From positions 92,277-156,276 of the forward strand of contig NZ_BDBQ01000047.1 of the NCBI RefSeq assembly GCF_001613065.1: DNA of 64,000 nt, read 5' to 3'. The notes beneath the pieces were generated by a model. It ran no database searches and was not told where the DNA came from. It saw only the letters and a program-made list of their open reading frames with translations. The position numbers were made by a program, and so were the translations under genes. The DNA comes from Nocardia miyunensis NBRC 108239 (GTDB lineage: Bacteria > Actinomycetota > Actinomycetes > Mycobacteriales > Mycobacteriaceae). Of the stretch, positions 1-7,385 are shown in pieces (positions within the stretch are counted from its first letter, which is position 1; each line of letters starts with the position of its first letter).

Positions 1-288
1 GATCAGAACACCGCCGGGGTGATCATGTGGCTGGGCGGCGACGGGCTGATGATGCTGCTGATGGTCGTGGTCGCGGGACTCTGGGTGCGTTCGGGTGACA
101 GCGCTCGCAGCTTCGGCCCATGGCTCGACGGCGTGCGGCGGCGCGCCACTCTGGGGGAATTCGCTTCCGGTGGTGGCGATATCGATGACGAGCAGGCGGC
201 GTTGGACGCGTACAACGCACGTCTCGCGGCCCTGCACGGACGATCGGTACGAGCCCGCGACGAGAACGAGAACAGCTATCGGGCATGA
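1..288 (+). CDS. C-terminal part of a CtaG-type cytochrome c oxidase assembly protein (5' end outside window)
   Basis: The frame is open from base 1, so the start lies upstream of the window. The visible part begins with a hydrophobic segment (IMWLGGDGLMMLLMVVVAGLW), then a basic loop and a soluble tail ending AYNARLAALHGRS followed by an acidic/polar end. This tail resembles the end of actinobacterial CopD/CtaG fusion proteins, membrane proteins involved in copper delivery during cytochrome oxidase assembly. The stop codon TGA (286-288) is directly followed by the reverse-strand stop of the ClC gene, so the two convergent genes have no spacer. The family call rests on the C-terminus only. 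Confidence 0.6.
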   Translation, partial: DQNTAGVIMWLGGDGLMMLLMVVVAGLWVRSGDSARSFGPWLDGVRRRATLGEFASGGGDIDDEQAALDAYNARLAALHGRSVRARDENENSYRA

Positions 289-1692
289 TCATTCGTCGAG
301 CAGCTGTGTTCGAACTGTCGAACTATGTTGTGCCGCATCAAGATTCACTCCCCGTCGGGTCAGCTTGAGGGTGTAGATCGTCTCTCGGGACAGTTGTCGT
401 GAGGTCAGGGTGGCCGCGACGACGGCGAGCATCAGCGGCAGGATGACGCCGTACTCGCCGGTGAGTTCGAAGATGATGACCACGGCGGTGATCGCCGCTC
501 GGGTGGCCCCGGCGAATGCCGCGCCCATGCCGATCAGCCCGTAGAGACCGGGTGCTGCGGTAGCGGACGGAAATAGTTGGTGCACAATGATTCCGAACGC
601 GGTACCGCCCATCGCGCCGATGAACAGCGAGGGTGCGAACACGCCGCCGGACCCGCCGATTCCGATGGTGAGACTGGTGGCGACGATCTTCCCGGCCATC
701 AGCGCCAGCAGCATCCACACGACGTACCTGCCGTCGATCGCGTGCGCCAGCACCGGATATCCGACCCCGTACATCTGCGGCAGCGCCAGCAGCAGCCCGC
801 CCAGTAGCACTCCGCCGACGGCGGGCCGCAGCCATTCCGGTCCGCGCCACGCCCAGTCGCAGGCGTCCTCGATTCGGTACAGGATGTGGGTGAACGCGAC
901 GCCGACCGCGCCGATGACGATGCCCAGCAGGGCGAAGATCAGGTACTCCCGTCCCGATCCGAGGCGGAAGGCGGGTAGATCCAGAAAAGGGTTGTCCCCG
1001 AAGGCGGTTCGGCCGATCACGCTGGCGGTCACCGAGGACAGGACCACCGCGCCGAACGATTCGGCGGAGAAGTCCCGCAGGATCAGCTCCATCGCGAAGA
1101 ACGGTCCCGCGATCGGGGCGTTGAACGTCGCGGCGATGCCTCCTGCCGCACCGCAGGCGACCAGAATCCGCAGCCGGTGCTCCGGCACCCGGGTGAGCCG
1201 GCCCACGCTCGAACCCCAGGCCGAGCCGATCTGCACGATCGGCCCCTCCCGGCCGACGGATCCGCCTCCGCCGATGCACAGCGCCGAGGCCAGTGCCTTG
1301 ATCACCGTCACCTGCGGCGGAATGCGACCGCCTCGCGCGGCGACCGCGTACATCACCTCCGGTACGCCGTGTCCGCGTGCCTCGGGTGCGAACTTGGTGA
1401 CCAGCGGACCGTAGATCGCCCCGGCCGCCACCGGTGCCAGCACCACGAACCAGATGCCCAGCGCCGGGATGTGCGGATTGGCGACTCGGCCCGCCGCGGA
1501 GTAGTCCGCGTGGCCGGACAGGATCTGGGTGAAAGTCGTTATCAGCCAACGGAACACGATCGCTCCGAGGCCGGATCCCGCGCCGATGACCACGGCCAGC
1601 ACGACCAGTCCGCCGCTGCTGTCACGCAGCCGGTCCACGGGGAGCGACCATTGTCGTGTGGGCCTCTCGGCCCGAATTCGCATGGCGGTCAT
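289..1692 (-). CDS. ClC-family chloride channel / H+-Cl- antiporter
   Basis: Integral membrane protein of 467 residues with the three ClC signatures: GGGGSVGREGP (gating glutamate of the GREGP motif), GGIAATFNAPIAG, and GIGGSGGVFAPSLFIGA. A Tyr near the C-terminus (RETIYTLKL) sits where the central Tyr445 of E. coli ClC-ec1 lies. By alignment to FIIEEM of ClC-ec1, the internal proton glutamate E203 is Leu here (FAMELIL). The reading frame extends upstream to 2367, but the start at 1692 is preferred because GAGGGAT lies 5-6 bases upstream and the ClC fold begins just after it; the extension overlaps the divergent marR gene. There is no C-terminal CBS domain. Confidence 0.9.
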   Translation of the reverse strand: MTAMRIRAERPTRQWSLPVDRLRDSSGGLVVLAVVIGAGSGLGAIVFRWLITTFTQILSGHADYSAAGRVANPHIPALGIWFVVLAPVAAGAIYGPLVTKFAPEARGHGVPEVMYAVAARGGRIPPQVTVIKALASALCIGGGGSVGREGPIVQIGSAWGSSVGRLTRVPEHRLRILVACGAAGGIAATFNAPIAGPFFAMELILRDFSAESFGAVVLSSVTASVIGRTAFGDNPFLDLPAFRLGSGREYLIFALLGIVIGAVGVAFTHILYRIEDACDWAWRGPEWLRPAVGGVLLGGLLLALPQMYGVGYPVLAHAIDGRYVVWMLLALMAGKIVATSLTIGIGGSGGVFAPSLFIGAMGGTAFGIIVHQLFPSATAAPGLYGLIGMGAAFAGATRAAITAVVIIFELTGEYGVILPLMLAVVAATLTSRQLSRETIYTLKLTRRGVNLDAAQHSSTVRTQLLDE

Positions 1693-1742
1693 CGTCGATC
1701 CCTCATCACTCTTGCCTCCGACACGCATGGACACATGCACAG

Positions 1743-1755
1743 TGCAACTATTGCA
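1743..1755. promoter_or_regulatory. Candidate operator, TGCAA-CTA-TTGCA palindrome
   Basis: Perfect 5-bp inverted repeat with a 3-bp spacer, in the 259-bp region between the divergent ClC and MarR genes. MarR proteins commonly bind short palindromes in such divergent promoters, so autoregulation and control of the ClC gene are plausible. This is inferred from position and symmetry only. Confidence 0.35.
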
Positions 1756-1951
1756 TAAGGCTCGAATTATCTCGCGAACCGGGGGACTTGCCGCACACCG
1801 GCCATTGGCGCACGTGGTCGCCGGGCAGGTGTGGCGCGATATCGCCGGGGGAACACACCAGCGGAGTCCGGTCGGCCGCAGGTGCGGTTTCGTCCGGCCG
1901 GGCCGAGACGGCAGGATGGCAGGGGAACGGAATGCGGCAACGGAGGTCGAC

Positions 1952-2446
1952 ATGGCGGGAAGGGTTCGCCACCAGCTGGCAGAGGCGTCGGTGGACGAAC
2001 TCACCGACGCGCTGCTGACCGCGTCGCGACTTCTGGTCGCCCTGTCGGCTCGGTCGATCGCCCACGTCGACGAGACGATCACCATTCCGCAGTTCCGTAC
2101 TCTGGTGATCCTGTCCAGCCGCGGCCCGTCGAAGATCGCGACGTTGGCCGCCGAGCTGAAGGTGCAGCCTTCGACCGCGACCCGCATGGTCGACCGGTTG
2201 GTGCTCGCGGGCCTGATCGATCGCAAGCAGAACCCGGAATCGCGCCGCGAGCTGATCATCGAACTGACCCCGCGCGGGCGCGAGGTGGTCGCCGCGGTGA
2301 CCGACCGTCGTCGCGAGGAGATCGCGGCGGTGGTCCAGCGCATGCCCGCCGCCGATCGCGACGGCATGATCCGAGCCCTGACCGCGTTCAGCGCCGCCGG
2401 CGGCGAACCGCCCGCGACCGCCGATTTCGACGACTATCAGCTCTGA
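1952..2446 (+). CDS. MarR family transcriptional regulator
   Basis: A 164-residue winged-helix regulator. The recognition-helix region reads IATLAAELKVQPSTATRMVDRL, followed by the wing RKQNPESRRELIIELTPRG, the typical MarR DxRxxxxxLT pattern. Start 1952 is chosen because CGGAGG lies 5 bases upstream; an in-frame ATG at 1916 has a weaker site. The gene diverges from the ClC gene, and a TGCAA/TTGCA palindrome lies between them. The ligand cannot be read from the sequence; MarR proteins usually respond to phenolic compounds or oxidants. Confidence 0.85.
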   Translation: MAGRVRHQLAEASVDELTDALLTASRLLVALSARSIAHVDETITIPQFRTLVILSSRGPSKIATLAAELKVQPSTATRMVDRLVLAGLIDRKQNPESRRELIIELTPRGREVVAAVTDRRREEIAAVVQRMPAADRDGMIRALTAFSAAGGEPPATADFDDYQL

Positions 2447-2527
2447 TCGTCGTGCGCGGCAGGCCGGGGACGAGACAGCCCCGGGCGGATTTCACCGGCC
2501 GGGGACTGGGTTCGTTCGTGCTGCGGG

Positions 2528-3133
2528 CTACTTCGCCGCTGCCGGTGCGGGCGGCATGACCGGTGCGGGTGGGTTCGCGCGCAGATCGGCCAATGCTGTT
2601 GCCCAGCGCAGCAATTCGTCGAACATCGCCGATGCCGCCTGGTCCGATTCAGGGGCGGGATGGTACTGGCCGTCGCGCATCGCCTGGAAGACGAACGGGA
2701 TCGACACCGCCTCCGGAATCGGCACCATCTTGAGCGTGGTCACCAGTTGCTTGAGGACCTGCACCGCTCGGGTGCCGGCGGCCACGCCGCCGTAGCTGAC
2801 GAATGCGACCGGCGTGTAGAGCCACTCGTTGTGCAGGTAGTCGATGGCGTTGATCAGGCTGGGTGGCGGAGCATAGTTGTACTCCGGGGTCACGAAGACG
2901 AACGCGTCGGCCTCCTTGATCTTTTCGCTCCACCGGATGGTGTGGTCATGGGTGTACTTGCCCATGCGCGGGTGCGTCGGCTCGTCGAAGACCGGCAATT
3001 CGAAGTCGGCGAGGTCGACCAGCTCGACCTCGAATCCGCCGTGTCGCTCGGCCGCCTCGGCGGCCCAGCTCCCGATGGGCAGGCCCAGTCGACCTGGACG
3101 TGTGCTCCCGATGATGACGTGTAGTTTCGGCAC
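2528..3133 (-). CDS. NAD(P)H-dependent FMN reductase (flavodoxin-fold)
   Basis: A 201-residue protein with the N-terminal phosphate-binding loop GSTRPGRLGLPIG and the flavin motif PEYNYAPPPSLINAIDYL, typical of the NADPH-dependent FMN reductase/azoreductase family (usual length 180-200). It would use NAD(P)H to reduce FMN or quinones in the cytoplasm. Start is GTG at 3133, with AAGGAGG 8 bases upstream. It is divergent from a TetR gene and shares a short promoter with it, which suggests TetR control of a reductase for quinone-like or nitro compounds. The Ala/Pro-rich C-terminus has no evident function. Confidence 0.87.
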   Translation of the reverse strand: MPKLHVIIGSTRPGRLGLPIGSWAAEAAERHGGFEVELVDLADFELPVFDEPTHPRMGKYTHDHTIRWSEKIKEADAFVFVTPEYNYAPPPSLINAIDYLHNEWLYTPVAFVSYGGVAAGTRAVQVLKQLVTTLKMVPIPEAVSIPFVFQAMRDGQYHPAPESDQAASAMFDELLRWATALADLRANPPAPVMPPAPAAAK

Positions 3134-3152
3134 GGCCGATTCCTCCTTGTGT

Positions 3153-3167
3153 TTGCACTTGATGCAA
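3153..3167. promoter_or_regulatory. Candidate TetR operator TTGCA-N5-TGCAA
   Basis: Perfect inverted repeat TTGCACTTGATGCAA in the 61-bp gap between the divergent FMN reductase and TetR genes. It lies 20 bases upstream of the reductase start, a position from which a repressor could block both promoters. Binding by the adjacent TetR is inferred. Confidence 0.45.
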
Positions 3168-3194
3168 CTTGCGGTCAGTGTAACAATGGTCCGC

Positions 3195-3821
3195 ATGGCA
3201 ACGGTGGGTACGGAGACGACGGCGAAGCCGATGGACGGGCGCGCGCGTCGAAAGCTCGCCACTCGGGAGGCGCTGCGATCCGCCACCCTGGAGCTCGCTC
3301 TGGAACGTGGACTCGACGCCGTGCCCGTCGAGGAGATCGCAACGCGCGCAGGGGTTTCCACTCGCACATTCTTCAACTACTTCGAGACGAAGGAAGATGC
3401 CGCACTCCTCGATCTGCCGAGGGTCGGCGACGAGGAGCTGGCCCGCATGGCGGGTGGCCGCGGCGCGGCGGGACTGTGGACCGAGCTCGCCGAGATGTTC
3501 GCGGCGGACGCCGACCGCGTCGAGCACGAGTCCCCTGACCTGCCGCGGCTGCTGCTGTTGCATGCGCAGACCCCCACACTGGCGGCCCGGCAGGGCGGTC
3601 AGTTGCGGCGGTTCGAGAGCCGGCTCGTCGAGGTCGTCATGGTTCGCCTCGGCGGCGATCCGACGGCACGTATGCAGGCCGAGTTGATCGCAGGCGCCGC
3701 ATTGATCGCCACACGGATCGCTTTCGATCACTGGAACGACGACGAACGGCGTCGGCCGGCCGCGTCGTACACCCGGTCCGCATTCGCTCTGCTCGCGGAT
3801 GCCTTCGCGTCGGCGAAATAA
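3195..3821 (+). CDS. TetR family transcriptional regulator
   Basis: A 208-residue regulator with an N-terminal TetR helix-turn-helix: RSATLELALERGLDAVPVEE followed by IATRAGVSTRTFFNYFETKE. The C-terminal domain is helical and not assignable to a ligand class. ATGs at 3186 and 3195 are both in frame; neither has a clear Shine-Dalgarno site, so translation may be leaderless or the start slightly different. It is divergent from the FMN reductase gene, with a TTGCA palindrome between them, and probably represses that gene and itself. The SnoaL/monooxygenase pair begins 19-31 bases downstream and could be part of its transcript. Confidence 0.85.
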   Translation: MATVGTETTAKPMDGRARRKLATREALRSATLELALERGLDAVPVEEIATRAGVSTRTFFNYFETKEDAALLDLPRVGDEELARMAGGRGAAGLWTELAEMFAADADRVEHESPDLPRLLLLHAQTPTLAARQGGQLRRFESRLVEVVMVRLGGDPTARMQAELIAGAALIATRIAFDHWNDDERRRPAASYTRSAFALLADAFASAK

Positions 3822-3852
3822 ACAATAATCAGCCGGAAGGATGACCGAACGT

Positions 3853-4509
3853 ATGACAACTGGCGATGGCGCGCGCTCTCATGAGGCCATGGAATCGCGA
3901 ATCCAGCAATTGGAAAGCCGATTGAATCGGCTCGAGAGTATCGAAACGATCAAAAAGCTACAAAGGGCTTACGGCTACTATCTGGATTACAAGCTGTGGG
4001 ATCAGATCGCCGAACTCTTCGTTGACGAAGGCGCGGCCGTCGAGATCGCGAACAACGGGGTCTACCGCGGGAAAGAGCGCATTCTCACCTTTTATCGCGA
4101 TATTCTTGGCGGGGGAAGATCCGGGCGTCCGGCGGGGCAGCTGAACAATCATATGCAGCTGCAAGGGGTGGTAGACCCGGACCCTTCCGGGAAGACGGCT
4201 CGCGGCCGATGGCGAGAAATCACCATGATCGCGGTCAGGGATCCGGAAGGGAATCCGTTCAATATGTGGGCCGAGGGGGTTTACGAGAACGAGTACGTCT
4301 GCGAAGACGGCATCTGGAAGTTCGGGACGCTTCGGTGGCTTCCCTCCTTCTCCGGACGGCTGGATGACGGCGTGTTCGACACGACCACCCTGATGCCGCC
4401 GTTGGGTGAGCCGGATGAGCCTTCGACGTTCGGCCCGGCCGCCTTCGTGGAGCGCAAACTCCCGTATCACTATCCGCATCCGATCACGGAAGAGAACATC
4501 GACCTATGA
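3853..4509 (+). CDS. SnoaL-like (NTF2-fold) protein
   Basis: A 218-residue protein. A short coiled-coil-like N-terminus (IQQLESRLNRLESIETIKKL) precedes an NTF2-fold domain of the SnoaL_4 type (YGYYLDYKLWDQIAELFVDE, then a beta-rich part). Such proteins act as small-molecule hydratases, isomerases, dehydratases or cyclases. The frame also opens at ATG 3841, but GGAAGG abuts that codon directly, so ATG 3853 is the likelier start. The stop overlaps the start of the flavin monooxygenase by 4 bases (ATGA), so the two are translationally coupled and probably act on the same compound, which is unknown. Confidence 0.75.
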   Translation: MTTGDGARSHEAMESRIQQLESRLNRLESIETIKKLQRAYGYYLDYKLWDQIAELFVDEGAAVEIANNGVYRGKERILTFYRDILGGGRSGRPAGQLNNHMQLQGVVDPDPSGKTARGRWREITMIAVRDPEGNPFNMWAEGVYENEYVCEDGIWKFGTLRWLPSFSGRLDDGVFDTTTLMPPLGEPDEPSTFGPAAFVERKLPYHYPHPITEENIDL

Positions 4510-5606
4510 GTACACCCGAGTCATTGCCGGTCGCCGTCGTCGGAGCCGGAATCGGGGGATTGTCGGCCGCGATCACCTTGCGGCGTGCGGGTTTTCCCGT
4601 CCGGGAATACGAACAGGCGCCTCGCTTGCGCGAACTGGGTGGCGGTATCGGCCTGCGCCCGCGAACGGTCCGGATCCTGTACGGCTGGGGACTGGGAGAC
4701 GAGTACAGCCGATACGCCGCACGTTTCGATGCCGTCCACGGACTCGACGGTCGTAATGGGCACCCCATGGGAGACATCACATTTCCCAGTGAAACCGACG
4801 ATCCGGCGGATAACTGGTCGGATTCCATCCATCGCGCCGACCTCCATAATCTGCTGGCCGCCCAGATTCCGGCCGAGAACATCCAGCTCTCTCGCAAGTG
4901 TCGCACCGTGGTGGATCACGGGGACCATGTGGAAATTCGTTTCGCCGATGACAGTTCGGAGCTAGCCTCGGCCGTTATCGGTGCGGACGGCATCCATTCG
5001 GTTATCCGCACCTTGATTCGCGGGCGCCGAGACAATGCGGTGTATTCGGGATTGCAAAGCTATCGGGGTGTGCTGCCGATGGAGCGGGTGCGCGATCTCC
5101 TGCCGCAGCGTCTTCCCTGTGCGTGGCAGATATTGGAATCCATGACCATGTTCATCGTGATGCCGCTGGGGAAGGGCAGCCATGTGGGTTTCGATGCCCT
5201 GCTTCCCGTTGCCCGGGCCGGTGAGGAGTCGTGGCGCGGCACGATGGCTCGCGATGCCCTCGTGGAAAAACTGCTGAATTTCGACCCCGCTGTACCGGAA
5301 ATCGTGCGCCGGATGGCGGAGACCGAGGTCTCCGCTTTCAGCGTCTACGATCGCGAACCGATCACCCAGTGGACGAGCAACCGCGCCACGCTCCTGGGGG
5401 ATGCCGCGCATCCATTCCTGCCCTCCGAGGGCCAGGGAGCCAACCAGGCCATCCAGGACGCGGTCGTGCTGGCCGAATGCTTGCGGGGAGTGGAACCCGC
5501 CGCAATTCCCGCCGCCCTGCGCGATTACAGCGACCGCCGAGTCCCGGTCACCACCGAGATTCATCGAATGTCACGTGCGCGGCATGCCGGCATGATGCGA
5601 GGTTAG
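4506..5606 (+). CDS. FAD-dependent monooxygenase, salicylate-hydroxylase-like
   Basis: A 366-residue class A flavoprotein monooxygenase. The N-terminal GAGIGGLSAA loop binds the FAD ADP moiety, GADGIHS is the DG motif contacting FAD and NAD(P)H, and GDAAHPFLPSEGQGANQAIQDA is the GD motif region. Family members hydroxylate aromatic or polyketide substrates using NAD(P)H and O2. It overlaps the SnoaL-like gene by 4 bases, so the pair probably forms a two-step modification unit. A 16-bp stem-loop terminator follows. Substrate specificity cannot be judged. Confidence 0.85.
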   Translation: MSTPESLPVAVVGAGIGGLSAAITLRRAGFPVREYEQAPRLRELGGGIGLRPRTVRILYGWGLGDEYSRYAARFDAVHGLDGRNGHPMGDITFPSETDDPADNWSDSIHRADLHNLLAAQIPAENIQLSRKCRTVVDHGDHVEIRFADDSSELASAVIGADGIHSVIRTLIRGRRDNAVYSGLQSYRGVLPMERVRDLLPQRLPCAWQILESMTMFIVMPLGKGSHVGFDALLPVARAGEESWRGTMARDALVEKLLNFDPAVPEIVRRMAETEVSAFSVYDREPITQWTSNRATLLGDAAHPFLPSEGQGANQAIQDAVVLAECLRGVEPAAIPAALRDYSDRRVPVTTEIHRMSRARHAGMMRG

Positions 5607-5621
5607 AAGGAATTCGAACTA

Positions 5622-5662
5622 CTGTGCCCCGGTCCCGTATATACATCGGGACCGGGGCACAG
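5622..5662. terminator. Bidirectional stem-loop terminator
   Basis: A perfect 16-bp inverted repeat (arm CTGTGCCCCGGTCCCG at 5622-5637, complement at 5647-5662) with a 9-base AT-rich loop. It sits between two convergent genes ending at 5606 and 5679. No U-tract follows, as is common in actinobacteria. Confidence 0.8.
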
Positions 5663-5678
5663 CGGCGATCGCCGGTCG

Positions 5679-6461
5679 TCAGCCGGCGGCCGGATCCGGG
5701 AGGGGCGCGGTGACGCTCGGATCGATCCCCTGGGCCCGCTTCGCCTGCATCTCGTTGTACTTCTGAATGGCGACGGCGACGCCGATCGGCACGCCGGTCA
5801 GCAGCCCGAGAGCTCCGCTTCCCGCGGCGCCCAGCACGCCCGCGCCGACGATGCAGCCGCCGATCGCACCGGCAATGGTCAGAGACCCGAGCGATTCGAG
5901 CGTCATCAGCGTGCCGCCGGTCACGGCGCCGAACGGGCAGCCGATCGCCACCCCGCCGACCCCGCCGACCATTCCGCCGACCGTGCCCGCCAGGGTGGTG
6001 TAGGGCCCGGCGGCCCGCCACGCCCGGTAGGCGTCGCCCGTCGGGTCGGCGGGAAGCGGCGCGGCCGCGGGTGCCGGAGAAGTGGCGACGAGGGCAGCCG
6101 GATGGTCGGCTACGGCTACGGCTACGGCTACCGGGGAGTCGGCGGCGATCGTCGGTCGCGTCTCCGGGGTGCTCGGCGTGGACGCCGTCAACGGCGTGTT
6201 GATCGTCCGGCCTTGCGCGTCCTCCAGGCGCATCTTTCCGTTGTCGACATCGACCGAGCCCATGGGGGTGCGGTAGGTGGCGCGTCCGGTGCTGGGGCTT
6301 TCGGTGAATTGCACGCCGGGCAGGATCTGTACGGTCACCGCGTCGGGGGCGGTGGCGGCCGGGACCGAACCGGTGTCGGCGGTGGCGGTTCCGGCCATGG
6401 TGGTGAGTGCGGCAACGGTCAGCGCCGTCACCGCGACAGCGCGAGTTGTGTTGTGCTTCAT
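5679..6461 (-). CDS. Exported glycine-zipper protein (paralogue of the 6493-7002 gene)
   Basis: A 260-residue protein starting at ATG 6461, with AGAAGG upstream. It has a Sec signal peptide (basic start, hydrophobic VAVTALTVAALTTMAG, cut near ATADT). A Pro/Ala/Val-rich middle region contains a VAVAVAVA run, encoded by four copies of a hexanucleotide. The C-terminal half has Gly-rich hydrophobic stretches (GGMVGGVGGVAIGCP, GGCIVGAGVLGAAGSGALG), one Cys in each. The same arrangement occurs in the next gene upstream, so these are tandem paralogues. The function is unknown; glycine zippers usually pack helices in membranes or oligomers. Confidence 0.75.
   Translation of the reverse strand: MKHNTTRAVAVTALTVAALTTMAGTATADTGSVPAATAPDAVTVQILPGVQFTESPSTGRATYRTPMGSVDVDNGKMRLEDAQGRTINTPLTASTPSTPETRPTIAADSPVAVAVAVADHPAALVATSPAPAAAPLPADPTGDAYRAWRAAGPYTTLAGTVGGMVGGVGGVAIGCPFGAVTGGTLMTLESLGSLTIAGAIGGCIVGAGVLGAAGSGALGLLTGVPIGVAVAIQKYNEMQAKRAQGIDPSVTAPLPDPAAG
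6108..6131. repeat. Four perfect copies of the hexanucleotide GGCTAC
   Basis: Short tandem repeat inside the glycine-zipper gene. Read on the coding (minus) strand it gives GTAGCC repeats and a Val-Ala run. A change by whole units would keep the frame, so the protein segment could vary in length between strains. Confidence 0.85.
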
Positions 6462-6492
6462 GGGGATTGGCCTTCTGCTTGACTGGTCGGGG

Positions 6493-7002
6493 CTACTGGT
6501 TCGAACCGGCGGGAGTGACCTGTGCCGCGACATAGCCCTCGGAGTGCAGCTTCTGGTACTGCTGTGTGCCGCTCTGGACCAGCGCCGGGACTCCGGTGGC
6601 CGCCCCGGCGAGAGTGGCGAGGGTGGCGCTGACGCCGGTGCCGACGAGGCATCCGCCGATCGCGCCGAGCGGGGTCAGGGTGCCTGCCGAGACCAGCGCG
6701 GTCAGCGTTCCGCCGGTGATGGCGCCGAGTGGGCACCCGACCACGAGGCCGAGGGCGGTTCCGACCTTGATTCCGTCTCCCATGGCTGCGCCGGCATCCG
6801 CGCCGACCTTGGCCACCGCGGCGTCGATCGCGGCTTCGCGTGCCTGCGGGTCGTTGGGGTCGGGCTGCGCCGGGCCGGGCGCGGCAGCGTTCGGGGCCGA
6901 TGCGGGGGAGTCGGAGGGGGCGGCCACCGCTGGGCCGGCGGCGAGTGCGGTGGCGGCAATCGCCATGACGGCGATTGCGCTGAATCGTGTTGTGGTGGAC
7001 AT
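6493..7002 (-). CDS. Exported glycine-zipper protein (paralogue of the 5679-6461 gene)
   Basis: A 169-residue protein. ATG at 7002 is preceded by GGAAGGAG at 10 bases; the longer frame to 7077 lacks such a site. The signal peptide is clear (MSTTTRFSAIAVMAIAATAL, with AVAAPS as the likely cleavage zone). A short Pro/Ala linker leads to the Gly-rich hydrophobic region GLVVGCPLGAITGGTL and GAIGGCLVGTGVSATLA, matching the downstream paralogue, including one Cys in each GCP and GGC motif. Outside the cytoplasm these could form a disulfide. The two genes lie 31 bp apart on the same strand and are probably co-transcribed. No known function. Confidence 0.75.
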   Translation of the reverse strand: MSTTTRFSAIAVMAIAATALAAGPAVAAPSDSPASAPNAAAPGPAQPDPNDPQAREAAIDAAVAKVGADAGAAMGDGIKVGTALGLVVGCPLGAITGGTLTALVSAGTLTPLGAIGGCLVGTGVSATLATLAGAATGVPALVQSGTQQYQKLHSEGYVAAQVTPAGSNQ

Positions 7003-7385
7003 TGTTTCGCATCTCCTTCCGGGTCTGCCGGTCCTCGACGACAGGCAGACTTGGGCTTCCTGCCCAGCTCGGGGCATGCCGGGAGAACTCCGGCACGGGG
7101 ATGAGGGAGGGGCAGGACAGAGCGGGCCCGCAGTCCCGAAACGACGGGTACGGCTGCTTCGGCGCCAACCGATGGTTGGCCACCTTCGACTTATCGAGTC
7201 CTGCTATTGATTGCTTCGCTCTGTGATGTAGGACTCCATAGCGCGCGTCACAACTGAGTCAATAGAACTGCACGGTACAGTCTGATCGAACTATACGGTA
7301 CAGTCTAGTTGTTGGCCTGAACGCGCTCGCCGACTGCTGTGCACGCCGCAGCGAAGTTGTGCGGCGATAGAACGATGGAGATTCG
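7003..7385. other. 383-bp intergenic region between divergent transcription units
   Basis: No convincing gene is seen. The left end holds the ribosome binding site and promoter of the glycine-zipper pair. The right part carries two adjacent 23-bp repeats, annotated separately, in the promoter of the monooxygenase operon. Confidence 0.7.
7266..7311 (+). promoter_or_regulatory. Two tandem 23-bp TetR-type operators
   Basis: Copy 1 (7266-7288) and copy 2 (7289-7311) directly abut and share the core ACGGTACAGTCT. Copy 2 is partly palindromic (CTATACGGTACAGTCTAG). A third copy, reverse strand 12989-12967, lies upstream of the TetR gene at 12161-12904 and matches copy 2 at 20 of 23 positions. This links that TetR to the operon starting at 7386. 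Spacing of exactly 23 bp (about two helical turns) suggests cooperative binding. Confidence 0.65.

Noticed and set aside
338..1549. Long frame antisense-shifted within the ClC gene
   Set aside because: Arg-rich translation without domains, fully covered by the ClC gene, which has membrane segments and signatures.
6108..6131. GGCTAC repeats as a possible CRISPR or regulatory array
   Set aside because: No spacers and no cas genes; the repeats lie in frame within a coding region and encode Val-Ala.
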